DNA of 18,785 nucleotides from an uncultured Lachnospiraceae bacterium (GTDB lineage Bacteria; Bacillota; Clostridia; Lachnospirales; Lachnospiraceae). The notes below the pieces were generated by a model. That model made no database searches. It saw only the letters and a program-made list of their open reading frames with translations, and had not been told where the DNA came from. The position numbers were made by a program, and so were the translations under genes. Where the stretch lies: NCBI GenBank assembly GCA_900555195.1, contig USKC01000022.1, positions 1 through 18,785 on the forward strand, given 5' to 3'. Shown here one piece after another: positions 1 through 7,338 of the stretch. The stretch's first letter is position 1; the number at the start of each line of letters is the position of its first letter.

Positions 1-2
1 AG

Positions 3-56
3 ATAGGGGTCGGAAAGCCTTATAAAATCAGGGCTGAAGATTCCGAGAAGTTATAA
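3..56 (+). CDS. C-terminal tail of an upstream gene (partial)
   Basis: An open frame enters from the left edge and stops with TAA at 54-56, 22 bases before the isomerase start. It shows only 18 codons, ending in RAEDSEKL. The other two frames stop sooner. That is too little to assign a family; in sugar operons of this type a regulator or transporter would be common, but that is a guess from context. The close spacing fits co-transcription with the isomerase. Confidence 0.35.
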   Translation: MGVGKPYKIRAEDSEKL

Positions 57-78
57 GGGAAGAAAAGGAGGAAAAGGG

Positions 79-1319
79 ATGGAAAAAATCGTATTGGGGC
101 TGGCCCTACGAGAAGGAGCATTTTTTCCGCTCCTGACGCGGTAAAATATGCGGATCTGACCAGGGAGAAGTTAAGGGAAATGGGCGTATCCTTTGTGGAT
201 ATTACGGATATAGCCGAGGACGGACTTCTGCACGAGGATGGAGACCGGATCCGGATCGCAGAGAAATTCAGCAGGGCCGGGGTGGACGGCTTATTTTTTC
301 CGCACGGGAATTTTGGGACAGAGTATGAGGTGGCGAGACTGGCTCAGGATCTGAATGTGCCTGTTCTGCTCTGGGGGCCCAGGGATGAGAGGCCGGATGA
401 GAACGGGATCCGCCTGCGGGACAGCCAGTGCGGCCTGTTCGCCACGGGCAAGGTGCTGCGCAGATTCCGCATCCCTTTCACTTATCTGTGCAACTGCAGG
501 CTGGAGGATCCGGAATTTGAACGGGGAATCCGCAACTTCCTGGCGGTCTGCAATGTGGTAAAAGCTTTCCGCAAAACCAGGATCCTGCAGATCGGCCCCA
601 GGCCCTTTGATTTCTGGTCCACCATGTGCAACGAGGGAGAACTTCTGGAACGCTTTCACATTCAGCTGTCCCCCATCCCGCTGTCGGAACTGACGGAAGA
701 GATGCGGAAGGCAAAAGAAGAGGGCGGCAAGGTAAAGGAAGTGATGGCCTATTGCCGGGAACATTTCCGGATTCTGATCAAGGAAGAGGAACTGGAAAAT
801 GTGGCAGCCCTGAAGGTGGCCATCCGGAACCTGGCGGATCGCTATGGGTGCAATGCGGCCGCCATCCAGTGCTGGAACGCCCTGCAGGGAGAAATCGGCA
901 TCATGCCCTGCGCGGCAAACAGCCTGCTGAACGAAGAGGGCTTCCCTGTGGTCTGCGAAACGGATATTCATGGAGCGATTACGGCGGTCCTGGTGGAAGC
1001 CGCAGGTATGGGAGAGGCGAAGCACGGCGAGATGACGCTTTGCCGGTTTGACGGGGACAATGGGGAATATTCCCTCCTTCTTGGCAATGCCAAAGGAATA
1101 GACGGCCCTTATACAAAGGGGACGTATGTATGGGTGGAAGTGAAAAACCTGAAGCGTCTGGAAGCGAAGATTGTGGAGGGCCCTTATATTCATCACTGTG
1201 TGGGCATTCACAAGGATGTGGTTCCGGTTCTCTATGAGGCCTGCAAATATCTTGGAATCAAACCGGATCTGTATGATGACGTGGAGGAAGAAGTGCGCGC
1301 ATATATTCGCGGGGAATGA
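79..1319 (+). CDS. L-fucose/L-arabinose isomerase-family protein, frameshifted near its start
   Basis: This is probably an aldose-ketose isomerase of the COG2407 (FucI/AraA-like) group, a cytoplasmic enzyme opening a sugar catabolic operon. The long open frame begins at 180, but that start has no ribosome site and cuts off a conserved N-terminus. The ATG at 79 has a GGAGG at 67-71 and reads MEKIVLGLA. The frame from about 105 to 180 then reads PTRRSIFSAPDAVKYADL without a stop. One extra C in the CCC run at 104-106 would join the two into a 413-residue protein, so a single-base loss is inferred. The C-terminal part (GPYTKGTYVWVEVKNL, HHCVGIH) looks like the family's C-terminal domain. The junction GMGE-AKHGEM (about 1008-1030) seems to lack roughly 50 residues found in relatives, judged from memory of the family. 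Followed by the transketolase pair. Confidence 0.75.
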
Positions 1320-1326
1320 GGAAGGC

Positions 1327-1377
1327 AGCCGTTTGGGCAGGACTGTGCGGTGTATGCGCAGATCTGCCTGAACGGTT
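1327..1377 (+). other. Intercistronic RNA hairpin
   Basis: Between the isomerase stop and the transketolase start, bases 1327-1340 can pair with 1364-1377. The 14-bp stem has a 12-bp core, CCGTTTGGGCAG against CTGCCTGAACGG with two G-T pairs. The 23-base loop has its own TGCG/CGCA mini-stem. There is no T-run, so it is not a standard terminator. It could set mRNA stability or processing between cistrons; that role is inferred. Confidence 0.4.
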
Positions 1378-1412
1378 TCCTGGAAATGATTCGGCAGAAT
1401 GGAGGAAGGAAG

Positions 1413-2234
1413 ATGGATGAACTGACCAGGAAGGCGTATCAGCTGAGACGGGATATCATCGAGGAGGTATATCGTTCCGGCGCGGGGCATGTGGGCGGAG
1501 ATCTGAGCGTGATCGATATCCTGACCGTGCTGTACTACCGTGTGATGCATGTTTCGCCGGACAACTGGAAGCAGCCGGACCGGGATCGGTTCCTGCTGAG
1601 CAAAGGGCATTGTGTGGACGCCCTGTACATGGTGCTGGGAGATCTGGGCTTTTTTGATAAACAGGAGGCGATCAACACATTCAGCGCCTACGGTTCCCGC
1701 TATATCGGACACCCCAACACGGAGGTGCCGGGAATCGAGATTAATTCCGGCTCTCTCGGGCACGGCCTGGCCCTGGGCGTGGGGATGGCGCTGGCGGCCA
1801 AGATGGATGGCCGGAAATATAGAACCTATGTGGTGCTGGGGGACGGGGAGATGGCGGAAGGTTCCAATTATGAAGCGATGATGGCCGCCTCCCAGTATGG
1901 TCTGGATAACCTGTGCGCGACAGTGGATGTGAACCGGCTTCAGATCAGCGGTTTTACCAGAGAGGTGATGAGCAGTGATGATCTGTGCGAGAAGTTCCGC
2001 TCTTTTGGCTGGCATGTGATTGAAGTGCAGGATGGGAACAGCTGTGCGCAGCTGCTTACTGCCTATGAAGAAGCGGGATATGTGAAGGATAAGCCGGTGG
2101 CGGTGATCGCCTATACGGTAAAGGGAAAAGGTGTATCCTTCATGGAAGATAACAAGAGCTGGCATCATGGCGTGATGACGCAGGAACAGTATGAACAGGC
2201 TGTGAGAGAACTGGAGGAGGCGCTTCATGAATAA
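1413..2234 (+). CDS. Transketolase, N-terminal (thiamine-diphosphate binding) subunit
   Basis: A 273-residue first half of a split transketolase, which moves a two-carbon unit between sugar phosphates using ThDP and a divalent metal. Visible motifs: SGAGHVGG near residue 25 (phosphate/ThDP-contact His), SKGH, then GHP followed by NSGSLGHG, and the ThDP-metal motif GDGE at residues 143-146, followed after about 25 residues by the Asn of VDVN. The start at 1413 is chosen over the upstream ATG at 1350 because GGAGGAAGG (1401-1409) lies just before it and family proteins begin near here. It overlaps the second subunit by 8 bases, so translation is coupled. The length is normal for the subunit. 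The acceptor is not readable; with an isomerase and kinase alongside, it probably processes a ketose phosphate from the operon's sugar. Confidence 0.93.
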   Translation: MDELTRKAYQLRRDIIEEVYRSGAGHVGGDLSVIDILTVLYYRVMHVSPDNWKQPDRDRFLLSKGHCVDALYMVLGDLGFFDKQEAINTFSAYGSRYIGHPNTEVPGIEINSGSLGHGLALGVGMALAAKMDGRKYRTYVVLGDGEMAEGSNYEAMMAASQYGLDNLCATVDVNRLQISGFTREVMSSDDLCEKFRSFGWHVIEVQDGNSCAQLLTAYEEAGYVKDKPVAVIAYTVKGKGVSFMEDNKSWHHGVMTQEQYEQAVRELEEALHE

Positions 2235-3156
2235 GATTGCAAACAGACAGGCGATTTGCGATACGCTGCTTGAGGTGGCGAAGAAAGATAAGGATATCGT
2301 GGTATGCTGTTCTGATTCCAGAGGTTCGGCATCCCTGGCGCCGTTTGCCGCCGGGTATCCGGAGCAGTTCGTGGAGGTGGGCATCGCGGAACAGAACCTT
2401 GTGACCATATCCGCGGGGCTGGCTGCCTGCGGAAAGAAAGTGTTCGCCGCATCACCGGCGAGCTTTCTGTCCACCAGAAGCTACGAACAGGTAAAGGTGG
2501 ATGTGGCCTATTCCCAGACCAATGTGACGCTGATTGGAATCAGCGGGGGAGTGAGCTATGGAGCGCTGGGAATGACCCACCATTCCTGCCAGGACATAGC
2601 GGCCATGGCAAGCCTGCCGGGCATGCGCGTGTATCTGCCCAGCGACCGTTTTCAGACGGAATGGCTGGTGAAGGAACTGCTTCAGGATGAACTGCCCTCC
2701 TATATCCGGGTGAGCCGTTCCCCGTCAGAGGATGTGTATAAAGAAGGAGAGACCTTTGATCTGAACGAAGCCAGGGTACTCGCACAGGGAACGGACGCGG
2801 TCATCATTGCCTGCGGTGAAATGGTCGCGCAGGCGGTGGAAGCTGCCAGGAGGCTGGAGAAGGAAGGATATCATACAGGGGTGATTGACATGTATTGTGT
2901 TAAACCTTTGGATGAGGAAGCAGTGATCCGGGCGGCCCAGGACGCCAGGCTGGTGGTGACGGTGGAAGAACACTCGCCTTACGGCGGGCTGGGAAGCATG
3001 GTGGCTCAGACGGTGGCGGCTTCCTGTCCCAGGAAGGTGGTCAATATCGCGCTGCCGGACGGCCATATCATTGCGGGAACGAATCGGGAGATTTTCGCCC
3101 ATTATGGCCTGGATGCGGAGGGAATCGCGAACACGGTGAGAAGGGAATTGGGTTGA
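2227..3156 (+). CDS. Transketolase, C-terminal (pyrimidine-binding) subunit
   Basis: A 309-residue partner of the preceding gene. It carries the Pyr domain with the catalytic glutamate of EVGIAEQN near residue 58, which activates ThDP, then the central segment with GMTHHSCQD and SDRFQTEWLVK. The C-terminal transketolase domain (about 190-309) includes VTVEEHSPYGGLG and a final GxxREIFAHYGLDAEGI-type end. The two halves must form a heterotetramer to act, because the ThDP site lies between them. ATGAATAA is shared between this start and the previous stop. The kinase starts 6 bases after its stop. No missing motif is seen. The same protein folds also serve in DXP synthase and apulose-4-phosphate transketolase, so the exact substrate is open. 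Confidence 0.93.
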   Translation: MNKIANRQAICDTLLEVAKKDKDIVVCCSDSRGSASLAPFAAGYPEQFVEVGIAEQNLVTISAGLAACGKKVFAASPASFLSTRSYEQVKVDVAYSQTNVTLIGISGGVSYGALGMTHHSCQDIAAMASLPGMRVYLPSDRFQTEWLVKELLQDELPSYIRVSRSPSEDVYKEGETFDLNEARVLAQGTDAVIIACGEMVAQAVEAARRLEKEGYHTGVIDMYCVKPLDEEAVIRAAQDARLVVTVEEHSPYGGLGSMVAQTVAASCPRKVVNIALPDGHIIAGTNREIFAHYGLDAEGIANTVRRELG

Positions 3157-3162
3157 CGAAAC

Positions 3163-4644
3163 ATGGAATATGTATTGGGAATTGATCAGAGCACGCAGGG
3201 AACGAAGGCAGTTCTGTTCGATGAGAGGGCAGACATGGTCGCCCGGGCGGATATCGGGCATAAACAGATCATCAATGAAAAGGGCTGGATTTCCCATGAT
3301 CCGATGGAAATCTACGATCATCTGATCCAGGCAGTGCGCGAAGTGGTGGAGCGGGCCGGCATCGATAAAGGAAGAATCCGGACGGTTGGGATCAGCAATC
3401 AGAGAGAGACGATCCTTTTGTGGGATCGGGAGGGGAGGCCCATCGGCCATGCGGTGGTATGGCAGTGTTCCCGCGCGGCCGGCATCGCAGAGCGGCTGAA
3501 AGATCATGCAGAGCAGATCTATGACAGGACAGGGCTGCCGCTTTCGCCATACTTTCCGGCAGCCAAGATGGCATGGCTTTTGGAAAATGAGCCCGCAGTG
3601 AAGGAACGGGGAACAGAAGGTCTCCATCTGGGAACGGTGGACAGCTGGCTTATTTATAAGCTGACAGGCGGGAATGCTTTCCTTACGGACGCTTCCAATG
3701 CTTCCAGAACGCAGCTTTTCAATCTCGAAACCTATGCCTGGGATGAGGAATTGTGTGCGGTATTCGGCATTCCCATGGAACTTCTTCCCCAGGTCATGGA
3801 CAGCGATGCCAGCTACGGGAGCACGGATTTTGAAGGATTTCTGGATGAGAAAATACCGATCAGATGCGTGATGGGGGACTCCCATGCCGCTCTTTTCGGG
3901 CAGGGTTGTCACAGACCGGGGATGGTAAAGGCTACCTATGGAACGGGTTCTTCCATCATGATGCATGTGGGCGAACGGCTTATCCGGAGTTCTTCAGGGC
4001 TGTCCGCATCTTTGGCATGGAGCAGAGGGGAAAGGGCGGAATATGTCCTGGAAGGCAATATCAATTATACCGGAGCTGTGATCACCTGGCTGAAAGAGGA
4101 TCTGGGCCTTCTTGCTTCTGCGCAGGAAGCACAGGAATTGGCGGAAAAGGCCCGCAAGGAGGACGGAACGCTTCTGATCCCCGCATTCAGCGGCCTGTCG
4201 GCGCCTTATTGGTCCTCCGATGCGCGGGCGCTGATCTGCGGCATGTCCAGAACCACTGGCCGGGCTGAACTGGTGAAAGCTGCCCTGGAGAGCATCGCTT
4301 ACCAGATCACGGATGTCCTGGATGCAATGGAAGCGGACAGCAAGGTTGCGATCCAGGAAATCCGGGCGGATGGAGGCCCCGCAAAGAACCGGTATCTGAT
4401 GCAGTTTCAGAGCGACCTGTGCGGAAAGAGGGTTTTGGCAGCGCGAAACGAAGCCGCTTCGGTAACCGGCGCGGCATATATGGCCGGGATCGCCGCAGGG
4501 CTCTATGATGAGGGCAGCCTGTTTGAGAAACAGGAATGGGCTGTATATGATGCACAAATGCCCAAAGAGGAGAGAGAAAAGAGGAAACAGCTATGGAAGC
4601 AGGCGGTAGGGATGGCATTGACGTTTCCGTCTGGCCTGCTATAA
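3163..4644 (+). CDS. FGGY-family carbohydrate kinase
   Basis: A 493-residue full-length FGGY kinase, expected to phosphorylate a ketose or polyol with ATP. The N-terminal ATPase motif is GIDQSTQGTKAVLFD. The sequence is closest in feel to glycerol kinases: GISNQRET (N79-T83), VVWQCSR, SPYFPAAKM, TDASNASRTQLFNL and YGTGSS. The catalytic base is probably D239 in GDSHAALFGQG, where glycerol kinase has GDQQAA. That change, plus WQCSR in place of WQDRRT, argues against simple glycerol kinase and for a sugar substrate. It is the last gene of the operon, 6 bases after the transketolase C subunit. With the isomerase it would make the phosphorylated ketose that the transketolase uses. Xylulokinase, apulose kinase or another pentulose kinase are possible; the name cannot be fixed from sequence alone. 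Confidence 0.88.
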   Translation: MEYVLGIDQSTQGTKAVLFDERADMVARADIGHKQIINEKGWISHDPMEIYDHLIQAVREVVERAGIDKGRIRTVGISNQRETILLWDREGRPIGHAVVWQCSRAAGIAERLKDHAEQIYDRTGLPLSPYFPAAKMAWLLENEPAVKERGTEGLHLGTVDSWLIYKLTGGNAFLTDASNASRTQLFNLETYAWDEELCAVFGIPMELLPQVMDSDASYGSTDFEGFLDEKIPIRCVMGDSHAALFGQGCHRPGMVKATYGTGSSIMMHVGERLIRSSSGLSASLAWSRGERAEYVLEGNINYTGAVITWLKEDLGLLASAQEAQELAEKARKEDGTLLIPAFSGLSAPYWSSDARALICGMSRTTGRAELVKAALESIAYQITDVLDAMEADSKVAIQEIRADGGPAKNRYLMQFQSDLCGKRVLAARNEAASVTGAAYMAGIAAGLYDEGSLFEKQEWAVYDAQMPKEEREKRKQLWKQAVGMALTFPSGLL

Positions 4645-4645
4645 T
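4618..4645 (+). promoter_or_regulatory. Sigma-70-type promoter with extended -10 inside the kinase end
   Basis: TTGACG at 4618-4623, a 16-base spacer, then TATAAT at 4640-4645 preceded by TG one base upstream (extended -10). It sits across the kinase stop codon and points at the GNAT gene. Predicted transcription would begin near 4652, so the folded element at 4670-4739 would be the leader of that transcript. Confidence 0.6.
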
Positions 4646-4669
4646 GTTTGCATATGGAATACTTGCTTT

Positions 4670-4739
4670 AAAGGGCATTCGGAAGCTGACCGCAGGTACG
4701 GCACAGTTGTGCTATAAGGTTGGCTTACGGATGCTCTTT
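4670..4739 (+). ncRNA. Structured 5' leader element (unknown class)
   Basis: Bases 4670-4686 pair with 4723-4739 as a 17-position stem: 14 Watson-Crick pairs, 2 G-T pairs and 1 mismatch. Inside lie a GCACA/TGTGC hairpin (4701-4712) and an ACC/GGT closing pair (4689-4691 with 4718-4720). No T-run follows, so it is not a simple terminator. It ends 20 bases before the GNAT start and follows a good promoter, so it is probably in the leader RNA. No known riboswitch core was recognised. Confidence 0.4.
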
Positions 4740-4759
4740 GGCACTTGGGAGGAAAAGAC

Positions 4760-5176
4760 ATGGAACTGAAATGCTTTAATGCGCTGCCCAAAGAAGCGGA
4801 GGACATCCGCCGGGCTGTTTTTATGGAGGAACAGGGTTTTCAGGAAGAATTCGACGAGACGGATGCTTATGCAAAGCATCTTGTCCTGTTTGAGAAAGAA
4901 CAGCCCATCGCCACATGCAGACTGTTTCCCAAACCGGGGACGCCGGACTATGTGATCGGAAGGATTGCGGTAATGAAGCAATACCGCGGGCAATCCATCG
5001 GAGCCGGGCTGCTGAAGGCTGCAGAGAAAATCGCCAAGGATGCAGGGGGCGTGCGCACGCTCCTTCATGCACAGGTGAGGGTACGCCGGTTTTATGAAAA
5101 GCAGGGATATCAGCCCTGCAGCGAGATTGAACCGGAAGAAGGATGCCCGCATATCTGGATGTGTAAGTCGATATAG
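4760..5176 (+). CDS. GNAT-family N-acetyltransferase
   Basis: A 138-residue acetyl-CoA-dependent acyltransferase. The acetyl-CoA-binding motif A is visible as IGRIAVMKQYRGQSIGAGLL (about residues 70-89), with RGQSIG as the pyrophosphate loop. A C-terminal HAQVRVRRFYEKQGY segment and EGCPH motif are typical of the YjcF/ElaA-like branch. The start is set at 4760 because GGGAGG (4747-4752) is well spaced; a TTG five codons earlier overlaps that site and is unlikely. It appears to have its own promoter (4618-4645) and a folded leader. The acceptor molecule is unknown. It sits between the sugar operon and the envelope block with no obvious functional link to either. Confidence 0.85.
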   Translation: MELKCFNALPKEAEDIRRAVFMEEQGFQEEFDETDAYAKHLVLFEKEQPIATCRLFPKPGTPDYVIGRIAVMKQYRGQSIGAGLLKAAEKIAKDAGGVRTLLHAQVRVRRFYEKQGYQPCSEIEPEEGCPHIWMCKSI

Positions 5177-5198
5177 AAAACAGAAATATTTTTGCGGC

Positions 5199-5240
5199 AG
5201 TTCGGGACAACTTGAACTATTATTTATTTTTTCCTTCAAT
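5199..5240 (+). terminator. Weak intrinsic terminator after the GNAT gene
   Basis: AGTTC (5199-5203) can pair with GAACT (5214-5218) across a 10-base loop, followed by a T-rich stretch (5219-5240). The 5-bp stem is weak, but its place, 22 bases after the GNAT stop, is right for a terminator. Confidence 0.35.
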
Positions 5241-5292
5241 TTATGACAAATTTCACAGATAGAACACAATACATAGATATAATGTTAAGTAG

Positions 5293-5311
5293 TTAATCAT
5301 TAATTGATTAA
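5293..5311. promoter_or_regulatory. AT-rich palindromic operator candidate
   Basis: TTAATCA (5293-5299) and TGATTAA (5305-5311) form a perfect inverted repeat with a 5-base centre, 9 bases downstream of a TATAAT (5278-5283). Position and symmetry suit a dimeric repressor site controlling the downstream GT2 gene. No matching regulator is next to it. Confidence 0.35.
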
Positions 5312-5555
5312 TTAAAGAGTTTTTAATGAGGGAGGAAGGCAGAGCTATAGGGCCGTATTTCTCCCTTTCATCAAGTTTTGGAAAGGCTCTAACAGGCGGA
5401 GAAGTTGGAAGATGCCTTATTAAGCATGAAATATGTTCCCTGGGTCGTAAGACAAAGCGTAAAAGAGGAGTGGGATTCTGTATCTGCTGCGGTGGGGCAA
5501 AGAAAAGGCTGGTTCAGGCAGAACTGGATATAGGCTTTCTGGCATGGAGGTAGAA

Positions 5556-6554
5556 ATGAAAGAGCCGACAAGAATTTATTTTGTTGTTCCCTGTTATAGG
5601 GAGGAAGAAATACTGCCAGATACATTAAGGCGCTTGGTGAAAAAGATGTATGGGCTGATAGAAGGGGGCAAGGCTGCTGAGGACAGTAGGATTTTGTTTG
5701 TGGATGATGGCTCGGATGACTCTACTTGGGAAATAATAGAAAGGGCATACAGGAAAGAAACGCTGGTGGAAGGCCTGCTCCTTACGCGTAATTGGGGACA
5801 TCAGAACGCGCTGATGGCGGGGATCCTGGAAGCGGAGGGAAAGGCAGATGCTGTAATTACTATGGATGCCGACTTACAGGATGATATTGAAGCGATAGAT
5901 AAGATGCTGGAAGCATATGAGAACGGAGCAGAAGTGGTCTACGGGGTGAGGAAAAGCAGAAAGACAGACACATTGCTGAAGAGGCTGAGTGCAGAAGCTT
6001 TCTATGAGTTGGCCAATTGGCTGGGCTGCCATCTGATTCCGAACCACGCTGAATTTCGGCTGATGGGAAGTAAGGTGCTGAAAGAACTGAAAGGATATAG
6101 AGAAGTGAACTTATTTCTGAGAGGGGTGCTGCCATCCATGGGCCACCGGACAGCAATTGTGGAATATGAAAGGAAAGCAAGGAGGGCTGGAGAAAGCAAA
6201 TATTCGGTCAGCAAGATGATGTCGTTGGCATTTGAGGGGATTACATCCTTCAGCATGCGTCCTCTGCGCCTGATTCTGGTTGTAGGCCTGGCAATCCTTT
6301 CCATGAGTGCGGGAAAGTGGATATATGGTGAACTCAGCAGGGACAAGGAAGGAAGAAGGAAAAGCCTGACGAACTGGCTTAGCTGTGGGATGCAGATGAC
6401 CGCATTGGGAATTGTAGGGGAATATACGGGAAAAGATTATCTGGAATCGAAGAGGCGACCCAGATATTTGGTAGAAAAAGAGCTAATGGAAGGCAGGCTG
6501 GAGGAACGGCCGGAGGAGGGAATGATGGAGGTTGACAAGAAGTATGAAGGCTGA
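5556..6554 (+). CDS. Membrane-anchored GT2 glycosyltransferase (GtrB/DPM1-like)
   Basis: A 332-residue family 2 glycosyltransferase, expected to move a sugar from a nucleotide donor to a lipid carrier such as undecaprenyl phosphate at the inner membrane face. The N-terminal GT-A fold shows FVVPCYREEE, then FVDDGSDDST and TRNWGHQNALMAG. The metal-binding motif is MDADLQD near residue 105, and NHAEFRLM follows later. C-terminal marks GIVGEYTGKDYLESKRRPRY match the usual end of this family. A first membrane helix is visible (LRLILVVGLAILSM). The second is short and charged residues precede it (SRDKEGRRKS), so the membrane part may be altered. The start is 5556 because GGAGG (5546-5550) precedes it; the ATG at 5544 overlaps that site. 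A close relative's first codons reappear at 11349-11445. Confidence 0.88.
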   Translation: MKEPTRIYFVVPCYREEEILPDTLRRLVKKMYGLIEGGKAAEDSRILFVDDGSDDSTWEIIERAYRKETLVEGLLLTRNWGHQNALMAGILEAEGKADAVITMDADLQDDIEAIDKMLEAYENGAEVVYGVRKSRKTDTLLKRLSAEAFYELANWLGCHLIPNHAEFRLMGSKVLKELKGYREVNLFLRGVLPSMGHRTAIVEYERKARRAGESKYSVSKMMSLAFEGITSFSMRPLRLILVVGLAILSMSAGKWIYGELSRDKEGRRKSLTNWLSCGMQMTALGIVGEYTGKDYLESKRRPRYLVEKELMEGRLEERPEEGMMEVDKKYEG

Positions 6555-6719
6555 AGATATGGCATGAAGAAAGAAAAACAAATCATAGATAGAGATTCCC
6601 TTCAATTATAATGTAGGTGCAACGGAAAACGGCCGATTATGCATCTGCATTTTTTTTGGCCTAAAAATGTGTGAAACAGAAAACGCGGAGTGTTCTTTGC
6701 AACTATAAGGAAAGAACGG

Positions 6720-7053
6720 ATGGAAATGAAGAAGATGAAAGGCATTTTACCGGCAGTGTTGCTGGCCCTGCTCATGACCGCCTGCGGAGGGGAAAGCTCG
6801 GGCGCGCAGGAACAGGATATAGAGGAAGAAAGTTCAGTAGGGCTCAGTCAGAATCTGAGGTGGAAGAGGCATCCCGGCCGGAGGAGGAAGGGGAATCTGG
6901 GGGAACAGAAGTTCAGGAAGCCATGGAAGAGGACAGCGAAGGAGGAATAGAGGGCGCTGAGGCATTACCCGATTTTCCAAAGAGAGTATGGAAGGCCCAA
7001 TTCAAGGGGCTCGTACGGATGAAGATATCGCCAAGCTGAAGGATATGCTGTAA
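6720..7053 (+). pseudogene. Small secreted lipoprotein, frameshifted twice
   Basis: The reading from 6720 gives a clear lipoprotein signal: a basic MEMKKMKG start, a hydrophobic LPAVLLALLM core and the lipobox TAC with Cys near residue 20, then GGESSGAQEQDIEEESS. AAGGA at 6707-6711 is its ribosome site. After about 6835 that frame becomes basic and unlikely. The acidic reading continues in another frame (AQSESEVEEASRPEEEGE and on to about 6980). From about 6985 it continues in the third frame with ESMEGPIQGARTDEDIAKL to a TAA at 7051-7053. Both shifts equal one missing base. Joined, it would be about 110 residues of Glu-rich exported lipoprotein. It could be decayed or carry sequencing errors. 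No domain is recognised. It lies between the GT2 gene and apbE. Confidence 0.6.
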
Positions 7054-7181
7054 CCTCTGCCAGCATACGTTTTAAACATACTGCTGTACTGATTTGGCAT
7101 TGTACATTTCTTCCCGCCGATTTTACAATAAACATAACGGATGCAGGAACGAAAACATGGATTTATCTAGATTAACCGGTT

Positions 7182-7209
7182 TTGTGTTACGGGTTACGAA
7201 TCTTATAAA
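7182..7209 (+). promoter_or_regulatory. Promoter candidate for the apbE operon
   Basis: TTGTGT (7182-7187), a 16-base spacer, then TATAAA (7204-7209). A start near 7216 would give a leader of about 150 bases containing the hairpin at 7311-7338. The -35 match is imperfect. Confidence 0.4.
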
Positions 7210-7310
7210 ATGCCTATTAGGTATGATATTGTATTAAAAATAAGTATTAGTCATTAAAATTGAGATGTAGTATTCTGATTTTGGAATACCGGAGACAAGG
7301 GGTGCAGAAG

Positions 7311-7338
7311 CGGCGGCTGGAATGGGTTCCGGCCGCCG
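7311..7338 (+). other. Strong hairpin in the apbE leader
   Basis: CGGCGGCTGGAA (7311-7322) pairs along its whole length with TTCCGGCCGCCG (7327-7338), one pair being T-G, around a TGGG loop. Only three T residues follow. It lies 30 bases before the apbE start. It may be an attenuator, a weak terminator for upstream transcription, or a 5' mRNA stabiliser. Confidence 0.5.

Larger units (their letters stand above)
5177..5555 (+). other. Gene-free spacer upstream of the GT2 gene
   Basis: An AT-rich stretch (5200-5325) is followed by a more balanced one. It holds a weak terminator-like stem at 5199-5218, a TATAAT at 5278-5283 without a clear -35, and the palindrome at 5293-5311. The short open frame 5326-5553 has no recognisable domain and no hydrophobic or regular pattern, so it is not called as a gene. 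The region may be a long leader for the glycosyltransferase. Confidence 0.5.

Noticed and set aside
291..2474. A 727-codon open frame on the minus strand across the isomerase and transketolase genes
   Set aside because: It lies opposite well-supported genes, has no domain, and its His/Pro/Arg-rich make-up is typical of antisense frames in such coding DNA.
2725..3966. A 413-codon minus-strand open frame across transketolase and kinase
   Set aside because: It is an antisense shadow of two clear genes with no recognisable motif or ribosome site.
5326..5553. A 75-codon plus-strand open frame before the GT2 gene
   Set aside because: No domain and no hydrophobic or repeated pattern; it ends on the ribosome site of the next gene. 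Kept as spacer.
6625..6665. Terminator-like stretch GGCC ... T8 ... GGCC after the GT2 gene
   Set aside because: The inner stem (ATGCA/TGCAT) leaves only two loop bases and the outer GGCC pair is too short with T residues inside.
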